From Ascaphus truei (lineage: Eukaryota; Chordata; Amphibia; Anura; Ascaphidae): DNA of 64,000 nucleotides. Made by a program: the position numbers and the translations under genes. The stretch is taken from contig CM071571.1 in NCBI GenBank assembly GCA_036426205.1, forward strand, positions 114,127,306 through 114,191,305, read 5' to 3'. The notes under the pieces are model-generated. The model did not search any database and was not told the DNA's origin. It worked only from the letters and a program-made list of their open reading frames with translations. Below are positions 1 through 11,099 of the stretch, piece by piece; the stretch's first letter is position 1, and every line of letters starts with the position of its first letter.

Positions 1-1954
1 GACACCACTCCATTATTCCATCCACAAGGTGCCTTAGGTTTGTCAATTCAATATAGGTGGTATGAATATTATTTTAGGAAGTGTGAAATGGGATTCATTT
101 AAATATAATCTGCATAGCCATGAGAAGGTATCCCAGGGTACCTCAGGTGTGCTTTTTTTTTTGCATAAGTATTTCTTCCTAAATTATATGGTGGGGCTAT
201 ATATATATATATACATACATACATACATACATACATACATACATACATACATACATACATACATACAGTACACACACACAACTGGAGACACTACTAAATT
301 AAACGCCTCCCTCCCTGTATAAACAAGATCCTTACACCAAAAGAAAAATGCTTCATAGGCAGGTTAAAGTAGATTTGTGGCTTGGCTTTCTGTCAGTTTT
401 GAAATGTAGCTTCAAACCACAAAGCAAGATATCAGACATTAAAACATATGGATAGGGAAGCAGCAATTTTTTAAAATAAATTAATTAAAAGCTGTTGTGA
501 TAAAATCAGATATGTAAAATATTCCCAACAGAGACCTCTGGTAATGCTACAGTAACAGTAACAATGTGCTGTAACATTGGATTAAAAAATGCAAAGCGAC
601 ACAAGCAGCCTAACAGCAATATAGACAGCAATAAAGATGCTAAATTATGCAAAACACAAAATAATAATAGTAATAACTACTGAAAACCAGAGATCTAAAA
701 TGAATATTTCTTTTATATGTTAACTTCAGATTTTTACTGGTAAAGAGGAGGTAAAATAAACATGCAGATGCAGCGGCCATTATTGAAACACTTCACACGG
801 TGTATACCTCGGAATACCCACGTCATGGCACGTGATTTTTTCCAACCGTACCGCCTTTAGACGCGAGTGCAGAAAATGGCATTTTAGTGTTCTGGTTTTT
901 AAACACCTGAAATTGACACAGTAGCACAGTACTGTACACATTACAATTCATTCATTTAATTGCACAAAGAAACAGAATCCACGAAATTCAAACAAAGCAA
1001 CCGCGATAAACACGTGTGCCTGGGGCGATTGGTGGCGTTCATACCGTGTGGAGTACAGCAGCGCACACAAAAATGGCGCCGTGATTTGTTCAAATAACAA
1101 CCGCTGCATCTGTACTGTATCATAACTGTATATGCATAGCTGCATCTGTACTGCTCATGAACACCACAACTGATGAAACATTTACCATAGCCATTATTAA
1201 ATGGCTCGAATAAATCATATAGCTTAATTTACATGAACAAGTGAACTAATCTCCAATCATTATCAGTGCCCAAGTAATTAAGTAGGATAGTTCTATTGAT
1301 TTAAATCCAGTGCATTAATCACAAGAATTAATAAGCAGTCATTTTGTGAGTGGACTCGCTACTTCTGCAGCTGCAGAGCTCAACTTGCATGATATTTTTT
1401 ACTTCAGTGTATCTACGTGTATCTATGGTCACATGTAATACAAACAGTAATCTATTAAAAGGGCATTTGTGCCCATATTTCATGTTTAGCTTTCCTAAGC
1501 TATTTGTTGTATGTTTTTTTGCATGATAAAATTACTTCTTTTCCTCACACATGAAACTGAGGATTTTGCAGACTGGTAATCAAATTGATTGACTGTCTTT
1601 TGTAACTATTCTCTACATACTACAATGTAGTTGTCAACACCAAGAAGGTACCAATGCAAACAGCACTGGCAGCACTAGCAGTGCCACATAGCGGGCAAAT
1701 AAAAGAGTTGTCTAAACAACCTATTAATGTAATTGACGTTCTTCGTCAAATGATATTTTCACTTATTTAATAAAATGGTTTATTAAAAAAGGTTGGGTGA
1801 AGGTGGCAACCTTTCCTGACAGCAACTATCGTATCCTCAGAGACAAGTACTGTATAGCACGTATGTCATCTGTGCCTGTACTTACTGTCTGTAAGTAATG
1901 ATAGCTGCAGGCATGACAGAGTTAATCTATGTTGACCCTCCCCTTGTGCTTCTC
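1..1954. other. AT-rich intergenic DNA with no recognised gene
   Basis: No coding region, RNA gene or transposon domain is recognisable. Base composition is mostly AT-rich. A patch at about 780-1,150 has more CpG and GC than its surroundings and may be an old repeat, but I cannot assign it. ORFs here are short and unremarkable. A microsatellite is listed separately. Confidence 0.6.
198..267. repeat. (TA)n(CATA)n compound microsatellite
   Basis: A short TA run passes directly into about fourteen CATA tetranucleotides. It explains the low-complexity Tyr-Ile-His and Met-Tyr-Val-Cys ORFs on the two strands, which are not genes. Confidence 0.97.
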
Positions 1955-1958
1955 CTGG

Positions 1959-2500
1959 GAGTATCTAGAGGAGGGTGGTGACTCATGGCAAGAGAGATCC
2001 TATCGTGATAGGTCTTATGTCATGAGACGGCCACTTCTAGAAAGCTCTTAGCAGAATGCAACCAAACATACTGAGTCTTTGGAGGCCTGTTTTCCAGCTA
2101 GCAGAACCTGCTCCAGAGCTGTAAGTTCCTCCCCATTGTAAGGGCAGGCTTGCTCAGCTCATGTAGGCCTGAGTAACATCATGGACCCGCACCCCAGAAT
2201 ACCAGGGGGTATGTACCACCCAGAAGCTGTGATCTGCTGCTGTACTGTGTCGCTGCAGTGAATGCAATAAAGAATACCCTTTTTACATATACCTGCCTGG
2301 ATGTCTTCAGTGTGGAAAAATGTGTGTGTGTTCCATAGGGAGTTCCCTGATTCTATTAAGGACCCATGGGACTGGAGGTGCTGACACCAGTTCTGAGACC
2401 ATCCTAAAGCCTGTCCTGTCACCATAACACCGCAGACAGACCTCAGAGCTCCTGATCCAACAGGTATAGCACCACACACACCTCTAGTAACAGTGTAGCG
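1959..2500 (+). mobile_element. LTR-like block (copy A)
   Basis: The block has an AATAAAG polyadenylation-type signal near 2,266-2,272 and ends near a GGTATAGCACCACACACA string. A similar junction (GGTATGCACCACACTCAGA) follows the LTR-like block at 27,905-28,700, so the two look like members of related LTR families. No gag or pol reading frame is attached. Exact ends and target-site duplications were not identified, so the LTR call is an inference from layout. Confidence 0.4.
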
Positions 2501-2527
2501 CCCCGGTAAAGGCCCCGATATGAGATT

Positions 2528-2542
2528 GGGGGGGGGGGGGGG
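2528..2542 (+). repeat. Poly-G run
   Basis: An uninterrupted G run follows GATATGAGATT. The same run follows the same string in the duplicate copy near 7,757-7,771. Its length is likely to be unreliable in the assembly. Confidence 0.9.
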
Positions 2543-3132
2543 TTAGCAGAGTTACACAAAGATACTGCTTTGAAAACGGGGCCCCCTTTTTTAACATATG
2601 TGAAATTCAACAACAATTCTCCCTGTGTGGGCTGCCATATCTACCAGTACAACAGGCCGTGGAATCCCAGAAAGATGGGTGTCAATCTTGAAGCCGAAGT
2701 TTCACCAACCCCCCTTCTTTTTAACAGATCCTGTCACTCATGGTGTACTCATGATCTGTGCCATTAGTAAGCCCAGTCCAGGAGCAAGGATGCAGCCCCT
2801 ACATCTCTGCAGATTCACAGGACAAAGAGCTAAAGAGACAAAACTCTAGAACCTCCCCAACATCCCACTACTAACCTCCTCCCAGAAAGTATAGAGTAGA
2901 AATGGGCAAAAATAGGCAAAAAATGTTTGTGGATTAGAATCTGTGCTGGAGCAGAGGAGAAGATTCTTGCAGACAAATTGGAGCATGAGTATTGATCTCA
3001 TACATGCTTTTTATCTTCATTGTTTGTGAGTTTAACGATTGAATTTTCTGGAACATTAAATCCATTTTTTATACAGTAATGCACTAGGATTGGGCGCTTT
3101 TTTCTTTTCTTTATAAATATTTATATAGAGAT

Positions 3133-3206
3133 AATATATATATATTTATATATATATATATTATTATATATATATATATTATTATAAGTATATATATATA
3201 TATATA
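3133..3206. repeat. (TA)n tract, copy A
   Basis: AT-only sequence, mostly TATATA. The corresponding tract of the duplicate copy is at about 8,338-8,415. Confidence 0.9.
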
Positions 3207-3397
3207 TACACACACTCCACTGAATATAGTGTCTTGCCTGGGTGCAAGGCTGTTGTAGGAAGCTGAAACGTTGATAGTTTCGCAATATTATTTTTCTAAG
3301 TCCAGGAGTGTGTGCTTCCATCTTTTCTTAGTGTTATACTGTATGTGTGTGGTGTGTGTGTGTATATATATATTTCTATATATTATATATATATATA

Positions 3398-3712
3398 CTG
3401 CTGCGGCCGAGTTTATTTGAGCATTTGCCGGACTCGGCCGCAGCAGTAACCTGGCGCGCGCCAGAGGGTGCGGGCGCACGCGAAGACCCTCCGATCGGGG
3501 CTTTCTCTCTCCCCTGCCGCCGTCCCCCACATCGCGGGACACCAGGGCTCCTCGGGGAGCCCTGGACGGCGTGCAGGGGGGCGGCGGCCACCCGATGACG
3601 CGTGACCGCGCGTCGTATGACGCGCGGCAATTGCCCCGGGGAGCGGCTAGCATGCCGGGGCATCCCCAGGCTTGCGGAGCTAGCCGCACTCAAATAAAAT
3701 GTGCCGGTAGTG
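3398..3712 (+). mobile_element. GC-rich hairpin MITE, copy 1 (TA target site)
   Basis: The element starts CTGCTGCGGCC and ends CGGTAGTG, flanked on both sides by TA (3,396-3,397 and 3,713-3,714). Near each end, in inverted orientation, lies a block like TTTATTTGAG or its relative in the other end. The first 49 bases fold back on themselves (CTGCTGCGGCCGAGT against ACTCGGCCGCAGCAG). The interior is very GC-rich and full of short palindromes. There is no coding capacity. TA target duplications and short inverted ends suggest a non-autonomous Tc1/mariner/pogo-type element; the superfamily is an inference. Confidence 0.7.
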
Positions 3713-3939
3713 TAGTGCTCGACAAACCCAGCCGCCCACTCACCAGGTGAGGTCGGATATTGGCTGGTGGCAAAATACATTTCCCCTGCTTTGCAAAAAA
3801 AAATCCCCTGCTCGGGGAAAAAATAATAAAATAAATCCCTCTAGCTGATTGGGTGATTGGCTGTGATGCGGGTTGGAGCTGCCATGACTTTTTTTTTTTT
3901 GTGCTGAGCAGTCAATCCACCCTTTTTTCTCTGCGTGGG

Positions 3940-4320
3940 GTAAGTAATGGGGGGGTGTCCCCCCTCCTGCCCCTGGTCCCCGTGGCTGGCTCTCTCTTGG
4001 CTGCCCATGCGTGTCGGGTGGTGGAAGCGGGGGGTGTTCGTTTCCCCCGGTCCCCAGCACTCCCTTGGCTGCCCACGCGGGTTGGAGATGGTAGCGGGGG
4101 GTGTTCCTTCCCCAGAGTCCCCGATGCTTCCTTGGCTGCCCGCACGGGGTGGGAGGTGGTAGCGGGTGTTCCCAGTCCCCCTTTCCCTCCTGGTCCCCAG
4201 CACTCCCTTGGCTGCACGCACGGAGTGGGAGATGGGGGCAGGGGGAGCGGGGGGGGGCGGGGGGGAGCGGGGGGGAGCAGGGGGGAGCGGGGCAGTGTTG
4301 GTAGTGCGCGGTCACAGCTG
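3940..4320 (+). repeat. GC-rich minisatellite, about 70 bp units
   Basis: At least four degenerate units repeat CTTGGCTGCCC, a GC-rich middle, GGAGATGGTAGCGGGGGGTG and CCCCGGTCCCCAGCACTC. The array ends in runs of five to nine G separated by A or C (4,236-4,300). The long ORFs on both strands are artefacts of the repeat period. Related arrays lie at 6,597-6,945 and 9,150-9,500. Confidence 0.85.
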
Positions 4321-4398
4321 GCTAGCTCCTGGTGGGGAGCCGCCTGCTCGGTAACCGTCCTTTCCTCTCTTCTCTCTCCCTCCTCCCCCCATCCCATC

Positions 4399-4487
4399 CA
4401 GTGTGTGTGTGTATGGGAGAGAGAGAGTGTGTGTATGGCAGAGAGAGAGTGTGTGTATAAGAGAGAGAGTGTGTGTGTGTGCATGGG

Positions 4488-4557
<70 letters not shown>

Positions 4558-4562
4558 GAGAG
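4399..4562 (+). repeat. TG/GA compound microsatellite
   Basis: Blocks of GTGTGT alternate with GGGAGAGAGA and end in a GA run with a GGTGAGA tail. That tail is the left flank of a LINE insertion and reappears at the LINE's right end. Confidence 0.95.
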
Positions 4563-6143
4563 AACACTATAAAAGATAACCAAAAACCCCTGGACATATC
4601 AATCACAATCCAAGAAATAAAAGAAAAAATAAAACTAATAAAAACCAAGAAAGCCAGCGGACCAGATGGCATTCTACAAGAGATGCTATCTATACAAGAA
4701 GCAATACTGAAAATGTTCAACCTGGTCCTCACTACTGGCTACTTCCCTGAACTGTGGAACGAAGGACTGATAACCCTATCCACAAGAAAGGAGACAGGAT
4801 GGACCCATCCAATTACAGAGGAATCTGTGTCAGCAGCACCCTGGGGAAACTGTTCAACAGCATCTTGAACAGCAGAATCCTCACCTTCCTGACAGAGCAG
4901 AGTGTACTGAGTAAGAGCCAGACAGGCTTCCTGCCAAACCACCGCACCACGGATCACAGCTATACCTTACACAGCCTGATTAATAAGCACGTCCACAACA
5001 CCAACAAGGGCAATACAGGGAAATTCAACCTGCCCATAAATACACTGAAGGAGAAGGCCCGCAGAGCATTTTATGCAATAAGGAAACAGATGTACCACCT
5101 CTAACCACCAATAAGAATCTGGATGAAAATATTCAACAGCATCATCACAACCATCCTTCTGTATGGCAGCGAGGTGTGGGGCCCTGTAATATACCCAGAC
5201 TCCACAAAATGGGATACCAGCCCAACAGAAATACTGCATCTGGAATTCTGCAAACACCTTCTCCAAGTACACAGGAGTACTGTACATCAAACAATGCATG
5301 CCGGGCTGAGCAGGGCCACTTTCCGCTACTGCTCACTGTACAGAAGAGAGCACTCACATTCTGGGCTCACCTAAACAAGAGCCATCCACAGTCTTACTGC
5401 TACAGAGCAATACAAATCCAGGACCTCCTCACTAAACCCTGTGCCATCAAACAACTTGTCCTCTCATTCCAAGGACAAAACCCCACACAGATTAACAACC
5501 TGCCGAAAAAAGAAATCAACTCAATCTCCAACGGAATGAAGAAGCAGTTTGTGACAATGTGGGAAAATGATATCCAACGCTCAAAGAAGCTGGAAACCTA
5601 CCAAAGCCTACAGAGAGAATACACTCTGGCACCCTACCTACTGAAGGTAAAAGACCCAAAACAGAGACAGACCCAGGGCCAGTACAGAATAAGTGCCCAC
5701 AGCCTAGAAATAGAAACAGGCAGACACACAGAACTGGAAGCCTTGGGAGATGAGAATATGCCAAAGATGTGAGCTAGGAGAGGTAGAAGATGAAACGCAC
5801 TTCCTGTTGCATTGCACCCAATACTGCGAAGTGAGGAGTGCCCACCTAGAGAAACTAACTACTGTTATCCAGAACTTTAATAATGTAGAGGAGAACCAAA
5901 AAATAGCGATCCTCCTGGGAGAAGATGAAACCACAGCAGAACTGGCTGCACACTATATCAGCACCTGCCACAAGCTGAGAGACGTCCACTAACCCCCACA
6001 TCCCTGTGTGAAACTGTTACCCATATACCATGCAATCATTATACCCTACCCCCTAGTATTCGTGTAATTATTGTCCCCCACCCCCTATTGCTTTGGCAAT
6101 ACTGAAATGTTCTTTCGTCATGCCAATAAAGCTGATTTGATTT
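4563..6143 (+). pseudogene. 5'-truncated non-LTR retrotransposon ORF2 relic (RT and C-terminal part)
   Basis: In broken frames I read fragments typical of LINE reverse transcriptases: KKASGPDG, FPELWNEG, HKKGDRMDPSNYRGI and LSKSQTGFLPNHRTTD. At about 5,015 the frame jumps to a region that normally follows the palm domain, so the segment with the catalytic YADD motif appears deleted. The rest (about 5,040-5,990) gives a thumb and C-terminal region with SAHSLEIETGRHTE and a cysteine/histidine cluster (CQRCELGEVEDETHFLLHC), ending HKLRDVH then stop. A short 3' UTR ends CCAATAAAGCTGATTTGA. The clade is uncertain; the C-terminal motif is of the kind seen in I/Nimb-like LINEs. Frameshifts and the deletion make it non-functional. 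Confidence 0.85.
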
Positions 6144-6360
6144 GAGAGAGGGTGAGAAAGAGAGCGTGAGAGAGAGAGGGTGAGAGAGGGTGAGAGAGGG
6201 TGAGAGAGTGAGAGAGAGAGGGTGAGAGAGAGAGGGTGAGAGAGAGGGTGTGAGAGAGAGGGTGGGAGAGAGAGAGAAGGTGAGAGGGAGAGAGAGACAG
6301 AGAGAGGGTGAGAGAGACAGAGGGCGAGAGACAGAGGGCGAGAGACAGAGGGTGAGAGAC
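6144..6360 (+). repeat. GAGAGAGGGTGA-type minisatellite
   Basis: Degenerate repeats of GAGAGAGGGTGAGA with occasional GACAGAGGGC variants. It is the right-hand continuation of the GA array interrupted by the LINE at 4,563-6,143. Confidence 0.9.
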
Positions 6361-6525
6361 TGGGGGGTTGATTGGGCGGGAGGACGGGGTGATTGGGTGG
6401 GGTGACGGGGTGATTGGGTGGGGTGATTGGGTGGGGTGACGGGGTGATTGGGTGGGGTGACGGATGATTGGGTGGGGTGACGGGGTGACTGGGTGATGGG
6501 GTGATTGGGTGACGGGGTGATACAC
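6361..6525 (+). repeat. GGGGTGATTGGGTG minisatellite
   Basis: Units of GGGTGACGGGGTGATT and GGGTGGGGTGA are repeated about ten times with small variation. The reverse-complement motif (CACCCAGTCAGTCACC) forms a second array at about 9,805-9,945. Confidence 0.9.
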
Positions 6526-6945
6526 ACACTCTCCCATGCACACACACACCCACGCACACACACCCATACACACACACACACACACACACACTGTCCCCCC
6601 CCTTCTCTCCCCGGTCTCCGCGCCACTTCCCGCTTCCCCCGATACCCACGCGTGGCAGGTGATGGTAGTGGGGGTGTTCCCCCCTTCTCTCCCCGGTCCC
6701 CGTGCCACTTCCCGCTTCCCCCGATACCCGCGCGGGGCGGAGGTGTTCCCCCTTAATCCCCGCTTCCCCCCGATCCCCGCGCGAGGGCGGGAGATGGTAG
6801 CGGGGGTGTTGCCGCCTTACTCCCTTGGTCTCCGCTTCCCCTCGGTCCCGTGGCTGCCCGCGCAGGGCGGGAGATGGTCACGGGGGGGCGAACGGGGCAG
6901 TGGTGGTGGTGCTCGGTCGCGCTGCCTTTTCTCTTCTTCCCCCTG
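6526..6945 (+). repeat. CA tract and GC-rich minisatellite
   Basis: A CA-rich stretch (6,526-6,596) leads into three to four degenerate GC-rich units carrying CGCTTCCCCCGATACCC, CGCGGGGCGG and GGAGATGGTAGCGGGGGTGTT. They share the GAGATGGTAGCGGGGG core with the arrays at 3,940-4,320 and 9,150-9,500. No gene. Confidence 0.85.
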
Positions 6946-7102
6946 TCGTGTGTGTGTGCATGGGAGTGTGTGTGTGCATGGGAGTTTGTGTGTGTGCATG
7001 GGAGTGTGTGTTTGAGTGTGTACATGGGAGAGTGTGTGTGTGTGCATGGGAGAGTGTGTGTGTGTGTGTGTGTGCGTGTGTGTGTGTGTGTGTGTGCATG
7101 GG

Positions 7103-7167
<65 letters not shown>

Positions 7168-7186
7168 ATGTATCAGTGTGTGTGTG
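6946..7186 (+). repeat. (TG)n array with GCATGGGAG interruptions
   Basis: Long TG dinucleotide array punctuated by CATGGGAG. The Val-Cys and Thr-His ORFs on the two strands are low-complexity artefacts. Confidence 0.97.
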
Positions 7187-8344
7187 TCCCGGGAGTATCT
7201 AGAGGAGGGTGGGGACTATGGCAAGAGAGATCCTATCGTGATAGGTTCTTATGTCATGAGACGGCCACTTCTAGAAAGCTCTTAGCAGAATGCAACCAAA
7301 CATACTGAGTCTTTGGAGGCCTGTTTTTCCAGATAGCAGAACCTGCTCCAGAGCTGTATAGTTCCTCCCCATGTAAGGGCAGGCTTGCTCAGCTCATGTA
7401 GGCTGAGTACATCATGGACCCGCAACCCAGAATACCAGGGGGTATGTACCACCGAAGCTGTGATCTGTGCTGTACTGTGTCGCTGCAGTGAATGCGACAA
7501 TAAAGAATACCTTTTTACAATACCTGCCTGGATGTCTTCAGTGTGGAAAAAGTGTGTGTGTGTGTTCCATAGGGAGTTCCCTGATTCATAAGACCCATGG
7601 ACTGGAGGTGCTGACACCAGTTTGAGACCATCCTAAAGCTGTCCTGTCACCATAACACCAGCAGACAGACCTCAGAGCTCCTGATCCAACAGGTTAAGCA
7701 CCACACACACATCTAGTAACAGTGTAGCGCCCGGTAAAGGCCCCGATATGAGATTGGGGGGGGGGGGGGGGTTAGCCAGAGTTACACAAGAATATGCTTT
7801 GAAAACGGGGCCCCCTTTTTAACATATGTGAAATCAACAAACAATTCTCCCTGTGTGGGCTGCCATATCTACCAGTACAACAGGCCGTGGAATCCCAGAA
7901 AGATGGGTGTCAATCTTGAAGCCGAAGTTTCACCAACCCCCCTTCTTTTTAACAGATCCTGTCACTCATGGTGTACTCCTGATCTGTGCCATTAGTAAGC
8001 CCAGTCCAGGGAAAGTGCAGCCCCTACATCTCTGCAGATTCAAAGGACAAAAGAGCTAAGCGACAAAACTCTAGAACCTCCCCAACATCCCACTACTAAC
8101 TCCTCCCAGAAATATAGAGTAGAAATGGGCAAAAAATAGGCAAAAAAGTTTGTGGATTAGAATCTGTGCTGGAGCAGAGGAGAAGATTCTTGCAGACAAA
8201 TTGGAGCATGAGTATTGATTCATACATGCTTGTTATCTTCATTGTTTGTGAGTTAACGATTGAATTTTCTGGAACATTAAATCATTTTTATACAGTAATG
8301 CACTAGGATTGGGGCGCTTTTTTCTTTTCTTTATAAATATATAT

Positions 8345-8375
<31 letters not shown>

Positions 8376-8606
8376 ATTATATATATATATATATAATAGT
8401 ATCTATATATATAATACACCACACTCCACTGAATATGTGTCTTGCTGGTGTGCAAGGCTGTTGTAGGAAGCTGAAACGTTGATAGTTTCGCAATATTATT
8501 TTTCTAAGTCCAGGAGTGTGTGCTTCCACTTTTCTTAGTGTATATACTGTATGTTGTGGGTGTGTGTTGTATATATTATATTTCTATATATTTATATATA
8601 TATATA

Positions 8607-8920
8607 CTGCTGCGGCGAGTTATTTGAGCATTTGCCCGGACTCGGCCGCAGCAGTAACCTGGCGGCGCCAGAGGGTCGGGCGCGGCGCACGCCGAGACCC
8701 TACGATCGGGGCTTTCTCTCTCCCCCCTGCCGCCGTCCCCCACATGGGGACACCAGGCTCCTCGGGGAGCCTGGACGCGCGTGCAGGGGGGCGCAGGCAC
8801 CCGATGACGCGTCGGACCGCGCTCGATGACGCGCGGCATGCCCAGGGGTGCGGCTGCATGCCGGGGCATCCCAGGCTTGCGGAGCTAGCCGCACTCAAAT
8901 AAAATGTATGCCGGTTAGTG
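8607..8920 (+). mobile_element. GC-rich hairpin MITE, copy 2
   Basis: Same element as 3,398-3,712, carried by the segmental duplication. It starts CTGCTGCGGCG and ends CCGGTTAGTG, flanked by TA at 8,605-8,606 and 8,921-8,922. It is therefore not an independent insertion. Confidence 0.7.
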
Positions 8921-9149
8921 TAGTGCTCGACAAACCCAGCCGCCCACTCACCAGGTGAGGTCGGATATTGGCTGGTGGCAAAATACATTTCCCCTGTTTG
9001 CAAAAAAAAATCCCCTGCTCGGGGAAAAAATAATAAAAAAAATCCCCTGCTGATTGTGGGTGATTGGCTGTGTGATGCGGGTTGGAGCTGCCATGACTTT
9101 TTTTTTTTTGTGCTGAGCAGTCAATCCACCCTTTTTTTCTCGGGGGGTA

Positions 9150-9500
9150 AGTAATGGGGGGGTGTCCCCCCTACTGCCCTGGTCCCCGTGGCTGGCTCTC
9201 TTTGGCTGCCCATGCGGGTCGGGTGGTGGAAGCGGGGGGTGTTCGTTTTCCCCCGGTCCCCAGCACTCCCTTGGCTGCCCACGGGGTTGGAGATGGTAGC
9301 GGGGGGTGTCCTTCCCCAGAGTCCCCGATGCTTCCTTGGTGCCCGCACGGTGGTGGGAGTGTGGTAGAGGGTGTCCCAGTCCCTTCACCTCCTGGTCCCC
9401 AGCACTCCTTGGCGCACGCACGGAGTGGGAGATGGTGGGCAAGGGGGGAGGGGGGGGAGGCGGGGGGGTGGGGAGGGGGGGAGAGGGGGGAGGGGCAGTG
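9150..9500 (+). repeat. GC-rich minisatellite, copy B
   Basis: Counterpart of 3,940-4,320 with the same CTTGGCTGCCC and GGAGATGGTAGCGGGGGGTG blocks, ending in G runs at 9,436-9,495. ORFs on both strands are artefacts. Confidence 0.85.
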
Positions 9501-9580
9501 TTGGTAGTGCGGTACAGTGGTAGCTATGGTGGGGAGACCTGCTGGTAACCGTCCTTTCTCTCTCTTTCTCCTAATCCCAC

Positions 9581-9731
9581 CAGTGTGTGTGTGTTGGGAG
9601 AAGAGAGAAGGGTCGTTGTGAATGGAGAGAGAAAAGTGTTGTGTATAAGAGACGAGATGGTGTGTGTGTGCTGGGAATGGCGTGATGTTGTGTGTTTGTG
9701 TGGTGTGTGGTTGTGTGTGTGTGTGTTGTGT

Positions 9732-9780
<49 letters not shown>
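9581..9780 (+). repeat. (TG)n array, copy B
   Basis: TG-rich sequence ending in an uninterrupted TG run at about 9,735-9,778. Counterpart of 4,399-4,540. Confidence 0.95.
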
Positions 9781-9783
<3 letters not shown>

Positions 9784-9804
9784 GGAGTGTGTTAACAGGA
9801 CACC

Positions 9805-9945
9805 AGAAGTACCCCCCAATCAGTCACCCTCCCACCCAGTCAGTCCCCCCCACCCAGTCACCCAGTCAGTCACCCCTCCCCCTAACCAGTCACCCAGTCA
9901 GTCACCCCACCCCCCACCAAGTCACCCAGTCAGTCACCCCACCCA
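9805..9945 (-). repeat. CACCCAGTCAGTCACCC minisatellite
   Basis: Repeats of CACCCAGTCAGTCACC with variable C runs. It is the reverse-complement counterpart of the array at 6,361-6,525. Confidence 0.85.
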
Positions 9946-9949
9946 CTGG

Positions 9950-10180
9950 AGTTTTAATATACCTTGATTTCACATCAGAGCACATTAACAAAATACATGT
10001 TAGATTAAGTGGGTGTATGTAAACACTGTTAATTCCAAGAGGCACTCCTACCTAAAAAGACAAAAATCACTTTAGACCGGTACATCAGGAAATTTGTTGG
10101 CTTCATCAAATACTTTAATCAACACTGTGTGGAGTCCAGTAAATTGTTCGGGATCTCCTTAAAAACATTCCGGAAATTGT
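9950..10180. other. Unassigned AT-rich spacer
   Basis: Nothing recognised between the minisatellite and the LTR-like block. Confidence 0.5.
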
Positions 10181-10183
10181 AGA

Positions 10184-11092
10184 TTATACCTGTTCTGTGT
10201 TACAGTGCTTGGTCAGGCTCACCCCCTGTAGCGTTGTCTTTGGGTGGTGGGGGCTGGGCCATGGGATGGGCCAAAGAGGAATGAAATTGGATCTGTAGGG
10301 TACTGTATCACCTGCACGAACCCACAAATAAGACATGACCCCGGCACTGAGGTGGAAAGGCTTAGAGCCACATACCCATAGCGGCGGAGGCGTGCCTGGA
10401 AGGCGGTTTGTCAGCATAGTCGGGTCTGGTTTGGACAGATAGGGTTAATCCGTATACTTGCCGGGGTCCTGGGTTATAGAGAGCAGCGTAGTAGAAGTCC
10501 GTTAAGCTGTGGTCTAGGATTGTAGAAGTTAGAGTAGTCAAAGTCCGTGGAGCCGTGTTCAAGGGTTGGAGATGTATTCGTAGTAGAGGTCAAGCCGAGG
10601 TCGATATCCAGAGGGGGTTCACTTACAAGCCGGGTCGGTACACGTAGAGACAAAACTGCAAGACAAGACAATTGCAAGGACAAGGACAAGGCAAAAGCAA
10701 GGATTCAGCACAAAGTTACGAATGGTTATTTTCAGCAATGACTGAGAGCTAGAGCAGGGTATAACTACAGCCAGGGATCCAATCAGGCAGAGGATGGAGC
10801 GGAGGCGCAGCCCAGCATGAGCCACGATAGGTGCAGGAGACAAGGGGCATGACGATCACTTGCCGCGCAGTTGGGGGGCGGTGTGTGGCATCACGTGAGC
10901 GCGCCAAGCGCTGGAGGAGCACGGCGCATACGGGGCGGAGCCAAACTCCATGGCACTGGCATAAGAACTATGTGTACACGCACGCTCTGTATCCAGAGCG
11001 GGGGTGCGCGCAAACGCCGGTATCAGTGCAGGTGACAGCGTGGAGCCAGGTAAGGAGGGAACGAGTCGCGTTCCCCGATTCCTTACAGGTAC
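10184..11092 (-). mobile_element. Gypsy-type LTR (probably solo), minus strand
   Basis: Read on the minus strand it begins TGTAAGGAATCGGGG, close to the TGTGAGGAATGGGGAG start of the plus-strand block at 24,866-25,685. Both share a GC-rich U3-like part. Both then have a CCTTGCAGT/TTGCAGTTTTGTC-type segment and a run of degenerate units containing GACCCCGGCAAGTATA or GACCTCGGC. They end in similar GTCATGTCTTATTTGTGG and GTAACGCCTTGTTTGTGG strings. No internal coding region is attached. LTR identity is inferred from the pairing and layout; no target-site duplication was found. Confidence 0.45.
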
Positions 11093-11099
11093 TGACCTA

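Larger units (their letters stand above)
1959..4545 (+). repeat. Tandem segmental duplication, copy A
   Basis: This block matches 7,189-9,790 in the same order and orientation. It begins at the shared string GGGAGTATCTAGAGGAGGGT. It then runs through an LTR-like block, a poly-G run, a TA tract, a GC-rich MITE, a poly-A and poly-T segment, a GC minisatellite and a TG/GA array. The two copies differ by many single-base insertions and deletions. The duplication must be younger than the MITE insertion, because both copies carry that MITE at the same internal position. Confidence 0.9.
7189..9790 (+). repeat. Tandem segmental duplication, copy B
   Basis: Second copy of 1,959-4,545, in the same order and orientation. 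It contains an LTR-like block (7,189-7,735), a poly-G run, a TA tract (8,338-8,415), the GC-rich MITE (8,607-8,920), a poly-T/poly-A segment, a GC minisatellite (9,150-9,500) and a TG array (9,581-9,780). Compared with copy A it has many scattered one-base deletions and insertions, for example TAGGCTGAGTACATC against TAGGCCTGAGTAACATC. Confidence 0.9.

Noticed and set aside
3740..4732. Several overlapping ORFs of 120-240 codons on both strands
   Set aside because: They arise from minisatellite and TG/GA repeat periods, are Pro/Gly/Ser/His-rich on whichever strand is read, and contain no domain.
6039..7308. ORFs of 150-196 codons (HPITPSP, SLSHPLS and VCVCV repeats)
   Set aside because: Direct translations of the minisatellite and TG arrays; not genes.
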